Below are positions 1-4,980 of a stretch of 7,248 bases of DNA, piece after piece. Every line of letters starts with the position of its first letter. Within the stretch, counting starts at the first letter, position 1. A program made the translations under genes and the position numbers. Origin of the DNA: Bacillota bacterium (GTDB lineage Bacteria; Bacillota; Clostridia; Christensenellales; CAG-138); NCBI GenBank assembly GCA_023461495.1, contig JAEYLA010000091.1, forward strand, positions 1 through 7,248. Direction: 5' to 3'. The notes under the pieces were generated by a model, which made no database searches, was not told the origin of the DNA, and saw only the letters and a program-made list of their open reading frames with translations.

Positions 1-32
1 ATGGGTACAAGATGGAAAGGGGATTGCTATGA
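1..32 (+). CDS. C-terminal end of an OmpR-type response regulator (partial)
   Basis: Reading from base 3, the frame gives GYKMERGLL followed by TGA at 30-32. GYK(M/L/F)E is the usual end of the winged-helix DNA-binding domain of OmpR/PhoB-type response regulators, where the final beta-hairpin closes. The TGA overlaps the ATG of the histidine kinase (ATGA, 29-32), the classic translational coupling of a two-component pair. Everything upstream, including the receiver domain with its phospho-acceptor Asp, lies outside the window. The family call rests on nine residues plus the neighbour, so it is an inference, though a well supported one. Confidence 0.72.
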   Translation, partial: GYKMERGLL

Positions 33-1597
33 AAACAAAGCTGACGCACCGGTTTGCTGCAAAGGTGGCGGCCATATTCCTGTTTACAGCCGCGGTGCTT
101 TTTGTATTTGCCTGCGTTGGCGGGATGGTGGTGTATCAGAACTGGGAGATCGTGATGGACGATCCCTGGCTAAGCCAGGTGATGCCCTTAAGAAACGTGC
201 AGGCCGCGCTCCCCTGGCTGGGCATCCTGGGAGCCTTAATTGCCATTGCGCTGTTTATCTTCCTCATGTGCGCGGCGGGAAGACGCGAAGGGAAGGAAGA
301 GCCCGTCCGTTCCGGGCTGGATCGGGTACCGTTTGATTTACTGCTTGTCATTGCGATTTTTTTATTGTATTGCATGGCGAACATCGTGGATTCGGCAGGG
401 TGGGGTGGAAACATCGGCCACATTATATTGATTGCAGGCATCATGACTGCCATCAGCACGCTGCTTTTGCTGGTGCTGTCGATGTCCGTCGCCACCCGCA
501 TAAAGACAAAGAGCTTCTGGAAAACCAACGTCATTGCATATGTGCTGCGTGCCCTGTGGCGGGGCGTCCGTTTTATCGGCCGCGGCCTTCGTACGGTATA
601 TTATTACCTTCCCGTGCTTTGGAAGCTGATCGTATCCTATGTGGTGTTCGGCTTTGTCTGCATGGTGCTGTTTGGCATTGGAATTACGCGGAGCGGGTTT
701 GCCCTGTTCCTGTTCTTTGTGGTTGTGCTTGTGGCGCTTGGCGCAATTTGCGTGGTTGGTCTGCAACTGCAGAAAATCAAAAAGGGCGGCGAAGCGCTGG
801 CGCAGGGTGAGATGGAGGCACGCATTGATACCACAAAACTGGTATGGGAAATCAAGAAGCACGCCGAAAACCTCAACAGCATTGGCCTTGGCATCAGCCG
901 CGCGGTGGAAGCGCGCATGAAGAGCGAGCGCATGAAGACGGACCTGATTACAAACGTATCCCATGATTTGAAAACGCCGTTGACGTCCATCGTGAATTAT
1001 GTGGAGCTACTCAAAAAGGAGGAGCTTCATAATGAGAACGCAACAGAATATATTGCGGTACTGGACCGGCAGGCGCAGCGGCTTAAAAAGCTGACGGAGG
1101 ATATTTTGGAAGCGTCCAAGGCGTCAAGCGGTGCGATCAATGTGGAGCTGACGCCCACGGATGCGGCGGAACTCGTTCACCAGGGCATTGCGGAATATGC
1201 GGAGAAGCTTTCGCTTGCGGGGCTGACACCCATCGTGCAGGTGGCGGAGGATCTGCCGCAGGTTCTCGCGGACGGCAGGCTATTCTGGCGGGTGATGGAT
1301 AACCTCCTCAACAACGCCTGCAAATACTCCCTTTCCGGCACGCGCCTGTATGTGGATGCGGCAACGTTTGGGGACGCCGTCAGGATCACCATCAAAAACA
1401 TTTCCAAGGAGGCCATCGGGGTGCCTGTAGACGAGCTGCTGGAGCGGTTTAGCAGGGGCGATGCCTCCCGCACGGCGGAAGGCAGCGGGCTTGGTCTATC
1501 CATTGCAAAGAGCCTGATGGACCTGCAGCGGGGAGAACTCCGCCTTGCCGCTGACGGCGACCTGTTCAAGGCGGAAGTGCTGTTTCTGGCGGTTTGA
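29..1597 (+). CDS. Multi-pass membrane sensor histidine kinase
   Basis: A 522-residue sensor kinase expected to autophosphorylate and pass phosphate to the response regulator that overlaps its 5' end. Six hydrophobic segments lie at about 13-36, 61-83, 102-120, 131-154, 198-219 and 223-247. A HAMP-like linker follows at about 248-290, then the HisKA dimerisation helix with the H-box VSHDLKTP (phospho-acceptor H312). The HATPase domain shows an N-box (N425, N429, K432, Y433), an F-box region (LLERFSRGD, 470-478) and a clear G2 box GSGLGLS (485-491). The usual G1 box DxGxG is missing; at that place the sequence reads IKNIS (455-459), a variant seen in some Firmicute kinases. The start at 29 is supported by GGAAAGGGG just upstream and by the ATGA overlap. 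No classical extracellular sensor domain is visible, so the signal is probably sensed in or near the membrane. The ligand cannot be read from the sequence. Confidence 0.93.
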   Translation: MKTKLTHRFAAKVAAIFLFTAAVLFVFACVGGMVVYQNWEIVMDDPWLSQVMPLRNVQAALPWLGILGALIAIALFIFLMCAAGRREGKEEPVRSGLDRVPFDLLLVIAIFLLYCMANIVDSAGWGGNIGHIILIAGIMTAISTLLLLVLSMSVATRIKTKSFWKTNVIAYVLRALWRGVRFIGRGLRTVYYYLPVLWKLIVSYVVFGFVCMVLFGIGITRSGFALFLFFVVVLVALGAICVVGLQLQKIKKGGEALAQGEMEARIDTTKLVWEIKKHAENLNSIGLGISRAVEARMKSERMKTDLITNVSHDLKTPLTSIVNYVELLKKEELHNENATEYIAVLDRQAQRLKKLTEDILEASKASSGAINVELTPTDAAELVHQGIAEYAEKLSLAGLTPIVQVAEDLPQVLADGRLFWRVMDNLLNNACKYSLSGTRLYVDAATFGDAVRITIKNISKEAIGVPVDELLERFSRGDASRTAEGSGLGLSIAKSLMDLQRGELRLAADGDLFKAEVLFLAV

Positions 1598-1623
1598 GCG
1601 GCTCTTGCAAAGCTAGTCGGCTA

Positions 1624-1649
1624 CCGGAGATTTCTTTGGCGATTTTTTT
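1624..1649 (+). terminator. Possible terminator of the two-component operon
   Basis: CCGGAG (1624-1629) can pair with CTTTGG (1634-1639) across an ATTT loop, with two G-U pairs. After CGA a run of seven T follows at 1643-1649. AGTCG (1615-1619) can add pairs with CGATT behind a four-base bulge. The stem is weak but the T-run and the position just after the kinase stop codon fit an intrinsic terminator. Confidence 0.4.
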
Positions 1650-1683
1650 GCCGGTTGAGTTAGAACACTTTTAAAGCCGGTTG
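1650..1683. repeat. Direct repeat GCCGGTTG, two copies
   Basis: GCCGGTTG occurs at 1650-1657 and again at 1676-1683, 26 bp apart start to start, upstream of the promoter at 1722-1750. It could be a binding site for a regulator of the zinc-ribbon gene, but two 8-mers in GC-rich DNA may be chance. Confidence 0.3.
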
Positions 1684-1690
1684 GAAGAAA

Positions 1691-1708
1691 ATCGGCAGTT
1701 TTGCCGAT
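1691..1708. promoter_or_regulatory. Perfect inverted repeat upstream of the promoter
   Basis: ATCGGCA (1691-1697) and TGCCGAT (1702-1708) form a perfect 7-bp inverted repeat around GTTT. It ends 13 bp before the -35 box at 1722. No T-run follows on the plus strand, so an operator is more likely than a terminator for this strand. On the minus strand TTTTCTT follows, but no minus-strand gene needs a terminator here. Confidence 0.4.
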
Positions 1709-1721
1709 AAATCGACAAAAC

Positions 1722-1750
1722 TTGGCATGCAATTCTTTGCATTGTATGAT
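1722..1750 (+). promoter_or_regulatory. Sigma-A-type promoter for the zinc-ribbon gene
   Basis: TTGGCA (1722-1727) and TATGAT (1745-1750) are separated by exactly 17 bp, close to the TTGACA-N17-TATAAT consensus. Transcription would start near 1757 and give a leader of about 45 nt. That leader contains a small inverted repeat, CGGAC (1763-1767) with GTCCG (1775-1779). Confidence 0.72.
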
Positions 1751-1801
1751 ATGATGGAGCAACGGACGGCGATTGTCCGGTAAAAATGGAGGTATATTTC
1801 G

Positions 1802-2119
1802 TTGGCAGACAAAGTATTGAGTTGCAGGGACTGCGGGGCAGAATTTTTATTTAGCGAGAGCGAACAGGCTTTTTATCAGGAAAAAGGGTTCGCCAATGAA
1901 CCGCAGCGCTGCCCGGATTGCAGGGCTGCACGTAAGAACCAGCAGAGAGGCGGCGGCGGCAGCCGCGGCGGATATGGCAATGCCGACCGGCAGATGTATC
2001 CTGCCGTATGCGCGCAGTGCGGAAGGGAAACGACAGTTCCGTTCAGGCCGTCCACCGATAAGCCGGTATACTGCAAAGACTGCTTCCAGCCAAGGGAGCG
2101 CCCGAGATCCAGATATTAA
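1802..2119 (+). CDS. Zinc-ribbon domain protein (zf-trcl plus CxxC-x17-CxxC)
   Basis: A 105-residue cytoplasmic protein with two four-cysteine zinc-binding units. The first, C8-x2-C11 and C37-x2-C40, matches the 'probable zinc-ribbon' (zf-trcl) pattern with its FYxEKGFxNEPxRCPxCR core. The second, C70-x2-C73-x17-C91-x2-C94, has exactly the spacing of the CxxC-x17-CxxC domain. A Gly/Arg-rich flexible linker (about 48-60) joins them, and the tail is Arg/Pro-rich. The start is TTG at 1802: GGAGG (1788-1792) sits 9 nt upstream and no in-frame ATG occurs before residue 65. The gene has its own promoter and terminator, so it is monocistronic. The basic, Gly-rich make-up would suit RNA or DNA binding, but this is inference; the family has no firmly known function. 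Confidence 0.88.
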   Translation: MADKVLSCRDCGAEFLFSESEQAFYQEKGFANEPQRCPDCRAARKNQQRGGGGSRGGYGNADRQMYPAVCAQCGRETTVPFRPSTDKPVYCKDCFQPRERPRSRY

Positions 2120-2126
2120 TGGAGAT

Positions 2127-2158
2127 AAGCCTCCGCGCAATTGCGCGGGGGCTTTTTT
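2127..2158 (+). terminator. Strong intrinsic terminator after the zinc-ribbon gene
   Basis: AAGCCTCCGCGC (2127-2138) pairs with GCGCGGGGGCTT (2143-2154) as a 12-bp stem with one G-U pair and an AATT loop. The T-run covers 2153-2158. It begins 7 nt after the stop codon. Confidence 0.93.
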
Positions 2159-2164
2159 GTTGAG

Positions 2165-2230
2165 TGCGGGTGAAAAACCGCAGCCGTCGCAAAAGTGCGC
2201 AGTCACTTTTGTGGCGAGGCTTTTACGCCA
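2165..2230. repeat. Cluster of intergenic hairpins
   Basis: Three inverted repeats lie between the zinc-ribbon terminator and the NlpC/P60 gene. TGCGG (2165-2169) pairs with CCGCA (2178-2182). CAAAAGTG (2190-2197) and CACTTTTG (2204-2211) are a perfect 8-bp repeat; with wobbles the stem extends to 13 bp (2185-2197 with 2204-2216). TGGCG (2212-2216) can instead pair with CGCCA (2226-2230), which would compete with the outer part of the long stem. It may be a dispersed intergenic repeat, a weak second terminator (TTTT at 2221-2224) or part of a leader RNA. Confidence 0.45.
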
Positions 2231-2240
2231 TGCATATAGT
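2212..2240 (+). promoter_or_regulatory. Weak candidate promoter for the NlpC/P60 gene
   Basis: TATAGT (2235-2240) is a good -10 box. The hexamer 17 bp upstream, TGGCGA (2212-2217), matches the -35 consensus only partly. A start near 2247 would produce a leader of about 97 nt that includes the hairpins at 2280-2336. Confidence 0.3.
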
Positions 2241-2279
2241 ATGGTACGGGGAGAAATTGTAAGAAACGTTGAATAGAAC

Positions 2280-2336
2280 GGCCTGCTATGACATACATGC
2301 ATACGTCACAGGCCTTCCCCGCAATGTTAGGGAGGG
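2280..2336 (+). promoter_or_regulatory. Structured 5' leader with possible Shine-Dalgarno masking
   Basis: GGCCTG (2280-2285) pairs with CAGGCC (2309-2314), and inside it TGAC (2289-2292) pairs with GTCA (2305-2308), leaving a three-base bulge. Next to it, CCTTCCC (2313-2319) can pair with GGGAGGG (2330-2336), which is the ribosome binding site of the NlpC/P60 gene. The two stems share bases 2313-2314, so they compete there. This would suit translational control, but no known riboswitch or T-box motif was recognised. Confidence 0.4.
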
Positions 2337-2343
2337 ATTACGG

Positions 2344-3318
2344 ATGACAAACAGGAGGCAGCGCCTTGTGGAGGCGGTGCTCCGCAACGCGCAGCAATAC
2401 TTGGGGACAGACTATTCCCAAACAAAAAGGAACCAGCTTTATCCGGGCGGCAGCATGGATTGCTCCAGCTTTGTGGCCGCAATTTGGAGCGCTGCGGGGT
2501 ACCCGCTGCGGAATGGCAGCGGGGATGAATTGCGCACCGCCTACCGTCAGGTGGAAGCAAAGGGATTTGCGCTGCTGTATCCCAAGAGTACGGCGCTCAT
2601 CGGCAAGACGCTGCCCAGCACAAAAGGACTGCTGCTCTCCTATGGCGCAGAGCCGGGCGATCTGGTATTCTGGAGCTTTGGAAAGACAAGCAGGCCCAAC
2701 CGTATCACGCATGTCGGCTGCATCGACGTTGATGGAACCTCCATCATCCATACCGCCAACAACCGGGACAAATGCTGCCGTGCGCCGCTCAACTACGGGG
2801 AAACGAAGATCGTCGCTATTTTGCGACTGCAGGAGGCGTTTGTGTATCCCAAGCTGCCGGAGATCGGCAAGCCTGCGGATGGCTTTGGCCGCGCGGAGGA
2901 ATGGCAGGTGCGCATGCTGCAAACGGCACTTAACCTCAAACAGGGGCATCGGCTGATGGTGGACGGCAGCTACGGGGAAAAGACGGAGGTTGCCGTAGAA
3001 GCGCTGAATGCCAGGAACGGTGTGGAAAGCCGTGCTTGCGCGGCAAAGACATGGGAAGCGCTGGGGTTTGTCAACAATACGGATGTGCGGGAAGAACCAA
3101 AGGCCCCGGTATTGACCGGCGCTGTGCTTGCAAAAGCCGCGGCAAAGGCTATTGCGTATTTTGGGCGTGGGGTTTCGTCTGGCAAGGCTGCATCCATCGC
3201 GGTGGGAACGCCGCTTCTGGCGCTGCCCGCCTATGAAGGCTGGCGTGAGGTCGCGTTTGAAACGGAAGGCAGGCTTATCAATGGGTACCTGCCCGTACAG
3301 GCGGTCAAAGAACTGTGA
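2344..3318 (+). CDS. NlpC/P60 cell-wall peptidase with peptidoglycan-binding-like domain
   Basis: A 324-residue protein. The N-terminal NlpC/P60 fold carries the Cys-His-His catalytic set: C40 in MDCSSFV, H123 in ITHVG and H136 in IIHTANN, with the typical GDLVFW strand at 105-110. Such enzymes usually cut the D-gamma-Glu/diamino-acid bond of peptidoglycan stem peptides. Residues about 187-241 (WQVRMLQTALN, VDGSYGEKTEVAV) look like a PG_binding_1 helical domain. The last 50 or so (GTPLLALP, GWREVAFE, INGYLPV) resemble a degenerate bacterial SH3 domain. ATG 2344 was chosen because GGAGGG (2331-2336) lies 7 nt upstream; an in-frame TTG at 2269 is possible but poorly served. Neither start gives a signal peptide or membrane segment, unusual for a housekeeping wall hydrolase and more like an endolysin or non-classically exported enzyme. 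No phage genes are seen nearby. Confidence 0.88.
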   Translation: MTNRRQRLVEAVLRNAQQYLGTDYSQTKRNQLYPGGSMDCSSFVAAIWSAAGYPLRNGSGDELRTAYRQVEAKGFALLYPKSTALIGKTLPSTKGLLLSYGAEPGDLVFWSFGKTSRPNRITHVGCIDVDGTSIIHTANNRDKCCRAPLNYGETKIVAILRLQEAFVYPKLPEIGKPADGFGRAEEWQVRMLQTALNLKQGHRLMVDGSYGEKTEVAVEALNARNGVESRACAAKTWEALGFVNNTDVREEPKAPVLTGAVLAKAAAKAIAYFGRGVSSGKAASIAVGTPLLALPAYEGWREVAFETEGRLINGYLPVQAVKEL

Positions 3319-3365
3319 CGCGCATCGCGGATGCTGTATGGCGTGCGCGTACTTTCATAAAAAGA

Positions 3366-3395
3366 GGAACGCTGGGACTCTGTCCCCAGCGTTCC
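3366..3395. terminator. Bidirectional terminator between convergent genes
   Basis: GGAACGCTGGG (3366-3376) and CCCAGCGTTCC (3385-3395) form a perfect 11-bp stem; a GGGAC/GTCCC register with a bulged C is an alternative. On the plus strand TTCTTTG follows (3396-3402). On the minus strand CTCTTTTT follows (complement of 3358-3365). It can therefore end both the NlpC/P60 gene and the Mef-like gene. Confidence 0.9.
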
Positions 3396-3443
3396 TTCTT
3401 TGTCCGGATGATGTATAGATGGGATTTCCGCCCACTTGTGCCT

Positions 3444-4679
3444 TTATTCTGCCGGTTTCGCGCTTGCGTCCGGGTAGCTGAGCGCGCGGATGGAAGGGAT
3501 GCTGCCGCACAGAAACGCGGTGAACAGCACCGCAATGCCGGAAAGGAAGAACCAGCGCGTGACGCCGATGCTGTCCGCAAAGGCGCCGCTCAGAATAAGC
3601 CCCAAGGGCATGGCGAGGGACAAGAGGCTCCCGGTCAGGGAGAACACGCGCCCAAGGTATTCGGGCGCAATGCGCTCCTGAAAGAGCGCCGTCTGGATGC
3701 TGCTGTAAAACGGGACGGAGAGCCCCATCAAGGTGCAGCAGGCCACAAACGCCACAAAGGCGGTGTTTGGCAAAAGCCCCGCGGCAACAAGACTGATCCC
3801 CATCACCGCGATGGAACCCACAATCCAGTTGCTCCGGCGCTGGACGCGCAGCTTCCCCAGGAGCAATGCGCCCAGCAGCATGCCTAAAGCGTATGCGATC
3901 TCCGTTGCGGAAACATGCGCGGGCGTGCCGGAATAGTAGCGCATGCTCATCAGCGGGTAGAGCGCATTGATCGGCATGTAAATGAGCATATACAAAGCAC
4001 CCACCAACAGCAGCAGGAACAACCCCCGCTGTTCTTTGAGGGCAAGGAAGCCCTCCTTCAGTTCCGTAAAGAAATGGCTCTGTTCGGGACGGGATGCTAA
4101 CCTTGGGATATTTACGCGTGCCACTGTCGCACAGGCGATTAATGCGCCCGCAACGTCAAGCGCCATCAGCGCTGTCATGCTCCACTGCGCATACAGCATT
4201 GCCGCAATAGCCGGGCTTATGATGTAGCTGACGGACTGGAGCGCCTGGCTGTAGCCTGCGCAGCGGGTCAGCTCGCTTTCGGGTACCAAGAGTGGCGTCA
4301 CGGCGCTCAATGCCGGGGAGTGGAACGCGGTGCCGATGCTGCGCAGCACCAATATGAGCAGCACGATCCAGACGGGCGGATCCATATAGTACGTGTAAGC
4401 CGCGAGGCCCGCGCTGCAGAGCGCGATCAAAAGATCGGCGCTGATCATGATGGCCTTGCGGTGATACCGGTCCACCCATACGCCGATGAGCGGGCCAAGC
4501 AGCGCATACGGCAAAAAGCCTGCCATGGAGGCAAGGGAAAGAATCAGCGCGGAGTCGGTTTTTTGCGTGAGGTAGAAGATGAATGCCATCTGCACGATGG
4601 CGCTGGTAATGAGCGAGACCGCCTGCCCGCCCCATATGGTGAAAAACGTTCGTTTCCAATGTTGCTTTCGCTGTGTCAT
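3444..4679 (-). CDS. Mef(A)-family MFS efflux transporter (macrolide exporter-like)
   Basis: A 411-residue, about 12-pass major facilitator expected to use proton antiport to export drugs across the cell membrane. It matches the Mef macrolide-efflux proteins (about 405 residues) along its length, as recalled from family knowledge: TIWGGQAVSLITSA near the start, the motif-A-like loop GPLIGVWVDRYHRK (62-75), RSIGTAFHSPAL (113-124), AGYSQALQSVSYIISPA (141-157), MPINALYPL (235-243), GLSVPFYSSIQTALFQE (319-335) and YLGRVFSLTGS (341-351). It is clearly diverged from mobile Mef(A)/Mef(E). The start ATG (4677-4679) follows AGGAG (4685-4689) by 5 nt. An in-frame ATG at 4778 would add 33 residues that run through the leader terminator, so it was rejected. 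No msr(D)/mel gene follows; the next gene is convergent across a terminator, so the unit is monocistronic. The leader suggests macrolide-induced attenuation. Macrolide as substrate is inferred from homology and the leader. Confidence 0.9.
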   Translation of the reverse strand: MTQRKQHWKRTFFTIWGGQAVSLITSAIVQMAFIFYLTQKTDSALILSLASMAGFLPYALLGPLIGVWVDRYHRKAIMISADLLIALCSAGLAAYTYYMDPPVWIVLLILVLRSIGTAFHSPALSAVTPLLVPESELTRCAGYSQALQSVSYIISPAIAAMLYAQWSMTALMALDVAGALIACATVARVNIPRLASRPEQSHFFTELKEGFLALKEQRGLFLLLLVGALYMLIYMPINALYPLMSMRYYSGTPAHVSATEIAYALGMLLGALLLGKLRVQRRSNWIVGSIAVMGISLVAAGLLPNTAFVAFVACCTLMGLSVPFYSSIQTALFQERIAPEYLGRVFSLTGSLLSLAMPLGLILSGAFADSIGVTRWFFLSGIAVLFTAFLCGSIPSIRALSYPDASAKPAE

Positions 4680-4703
4680 GGGAACTCCTTTCCTTGTGGC
4701 AAC

Positions 4704-4740
4704 AAAAAACAGGCCAAAGACTGTTTGCCTTTGGCCTGTT
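4704..4740 (-). terminator. Attenuator terminator in the Mef-like gene leader
   Basis: Reading on the minus strand, AACAGGCCAAAG (4740-4729) pairs with CTTTGGCCTGTT (4719-4708) as a perfect 12-bp stem with a 9-nt loop, followed by an unbroken T-run (4709-4704). It points toward the transporter and ends 24 nt before its ATG, downstream of the leader promoter. That position makes it an attenuator, not the end of another gene. Confidence 0.92.
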
Positions 4741-4761
4741 GCGTACACACAAGAGAACAGG

Positions 4762-4788
4762 AAAAACAGGGATGGCATACGCCATTCC
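4762..4788 (-). terminator. Possible second, weaker leader hairpin
   Basis: On the minus strand ATGGC (4785-4781) pairs with GCCAT (4776-4772) around GTAT, and GG/CC outside an A-C mismatch extends it (4788-4769). TGTTTTT follows (4768-4762). It may be a minor terminator or pause site ahead of the main attenuator. Confidence 0.35.
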
Positions 4789-4827
4789 GATTCCTTTCAC
4801 ATCCATGTTCGTTCCGCAAAAAACAAG

Positions 4828-4837
4828 CAAGCCAAAG
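4828..4837 (-). promoter_or_regulatory. Candidate anti-terminator strand
   Basis: On the minus strand CTTTGGCTTG (4837-4828) can pair over 10 bp, with one G-U, to CAGGCCAAAG (4738-4729), which is the left arm of the attenuator. This pairing would exclude the terminator. The same strand can also be held by AGAGCAGCC (4869-4861), just after the leader peptide, through GGCT/AGCC plus GCTT/GAGC around one bulged base. That gives a two-state switch. The pairings are seen in the sequence; the mechanism is inferred. Confidence 0.62.
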
Positions 4838-4879
4838 AACCCAGTCAATGGGAAATACGGGGCTGCTCTAAGAGCCTTC

Positions 4880-4906
4880 TTATCTTAAGCGAATGGAAGC
4901 ACACAT
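4880..4906 (-). CDS. Leader peptide MCASIRLR (macrolide-sensing type)
   Basis: An eight-codon reading frame on the minus strand: ATG TGT GCT TCC ATT CGC TTA AGA TAA, giving MCASIRLR. A near-perfect Shine-Dalgarno AAAGGAGGT (4926-4918) precedes it; the gap from GGAGG to the ATG is 12 nt, slightly long. The peptide is almost the known Mef/Mel leader peptide MTASMRLR and ends with the Arg-Leu-Arg motif known to arrest macrolide-bound ribosomes, as in ErmD-type leaders. It lies between the promoter at 4941-4970 and the attenuator at 4704-4740, the expected place for a stalling sensor. It probably acts in cis through stalling, not as a free product. Confidence 0.85.
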   Translation of the reverse strand: MCASIRLR

Positions 4907-4940
4907 GGATGCAAAAGACCTCCTTTGCAGGAATAGTGCA

Positions 4941-4970
4941 AGTATAGCACAGCCCCGTCTGCATATGCAA
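4941..4970 (-). promoter_or_regulatory. Promoter of the Mef-like leader/transporter unit
   Basis: On the minus strand TTGCAT (4970-4965) and TATACT (4946-4941) are 18 bp apart, and TGC directly before the -10 makes it an extended -10 promoter. Transcription would start near 4934, a few bases before the Shine-Dalgarno of the leader peptide, so the transcript begins with the sensor frame. Confidence 0.8.
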
Positions 4971-4980
4971 GGAGGCAATG

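Noticed and set aside
1847..2302. 151-residue minus-strand frame opposite the zinc-ribbon gene
   Set aside because: It is antisense to a well-supported gene and crosses its terminator; no conserved domain is visible.
2269..2343. Alternative TTG start extending the NlpC/P60 protein by 25 residues
   Set aside because: The GGGGAG upstream is about 15 nt away, the extension runs through the leader hairpins and adds no signal peptide, and ATG 2344 has a well-spaced GGAGGG.
2240..2345. Known riboswitch (such as c-di-AMP ydaO) or T-box before the NlpC/P60 gene
   Set aside because: The conserved motifs of these elements were looked for and not seen; only generic stems remain.
3315..3887. 190-residue plus-strand frame opposite the transporter 3' end
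   Set aside because: It is antisense to the Mef-like gene and passes through the bidirectional terminator; its composition is that of a shadow frame.
4680..4778. In-frame 33-residue N-terminal extension of the Mef-like transporter starting at the complement of 4778
   Set aside because: It would be translated across the attenuator terminator, lacks a good ribosome site, and Mef proteins begin near the MTQRK...W start that has AGGAG 5 nt upstream.
4156..4848. Long minus-strand open frame overlapping the transporter and its leader
   Set aside because: It runs out of frame over the clear Mef-like coding sequence and its translation has no recognisable domain; it is a shadow of GC-rich coding DNA.
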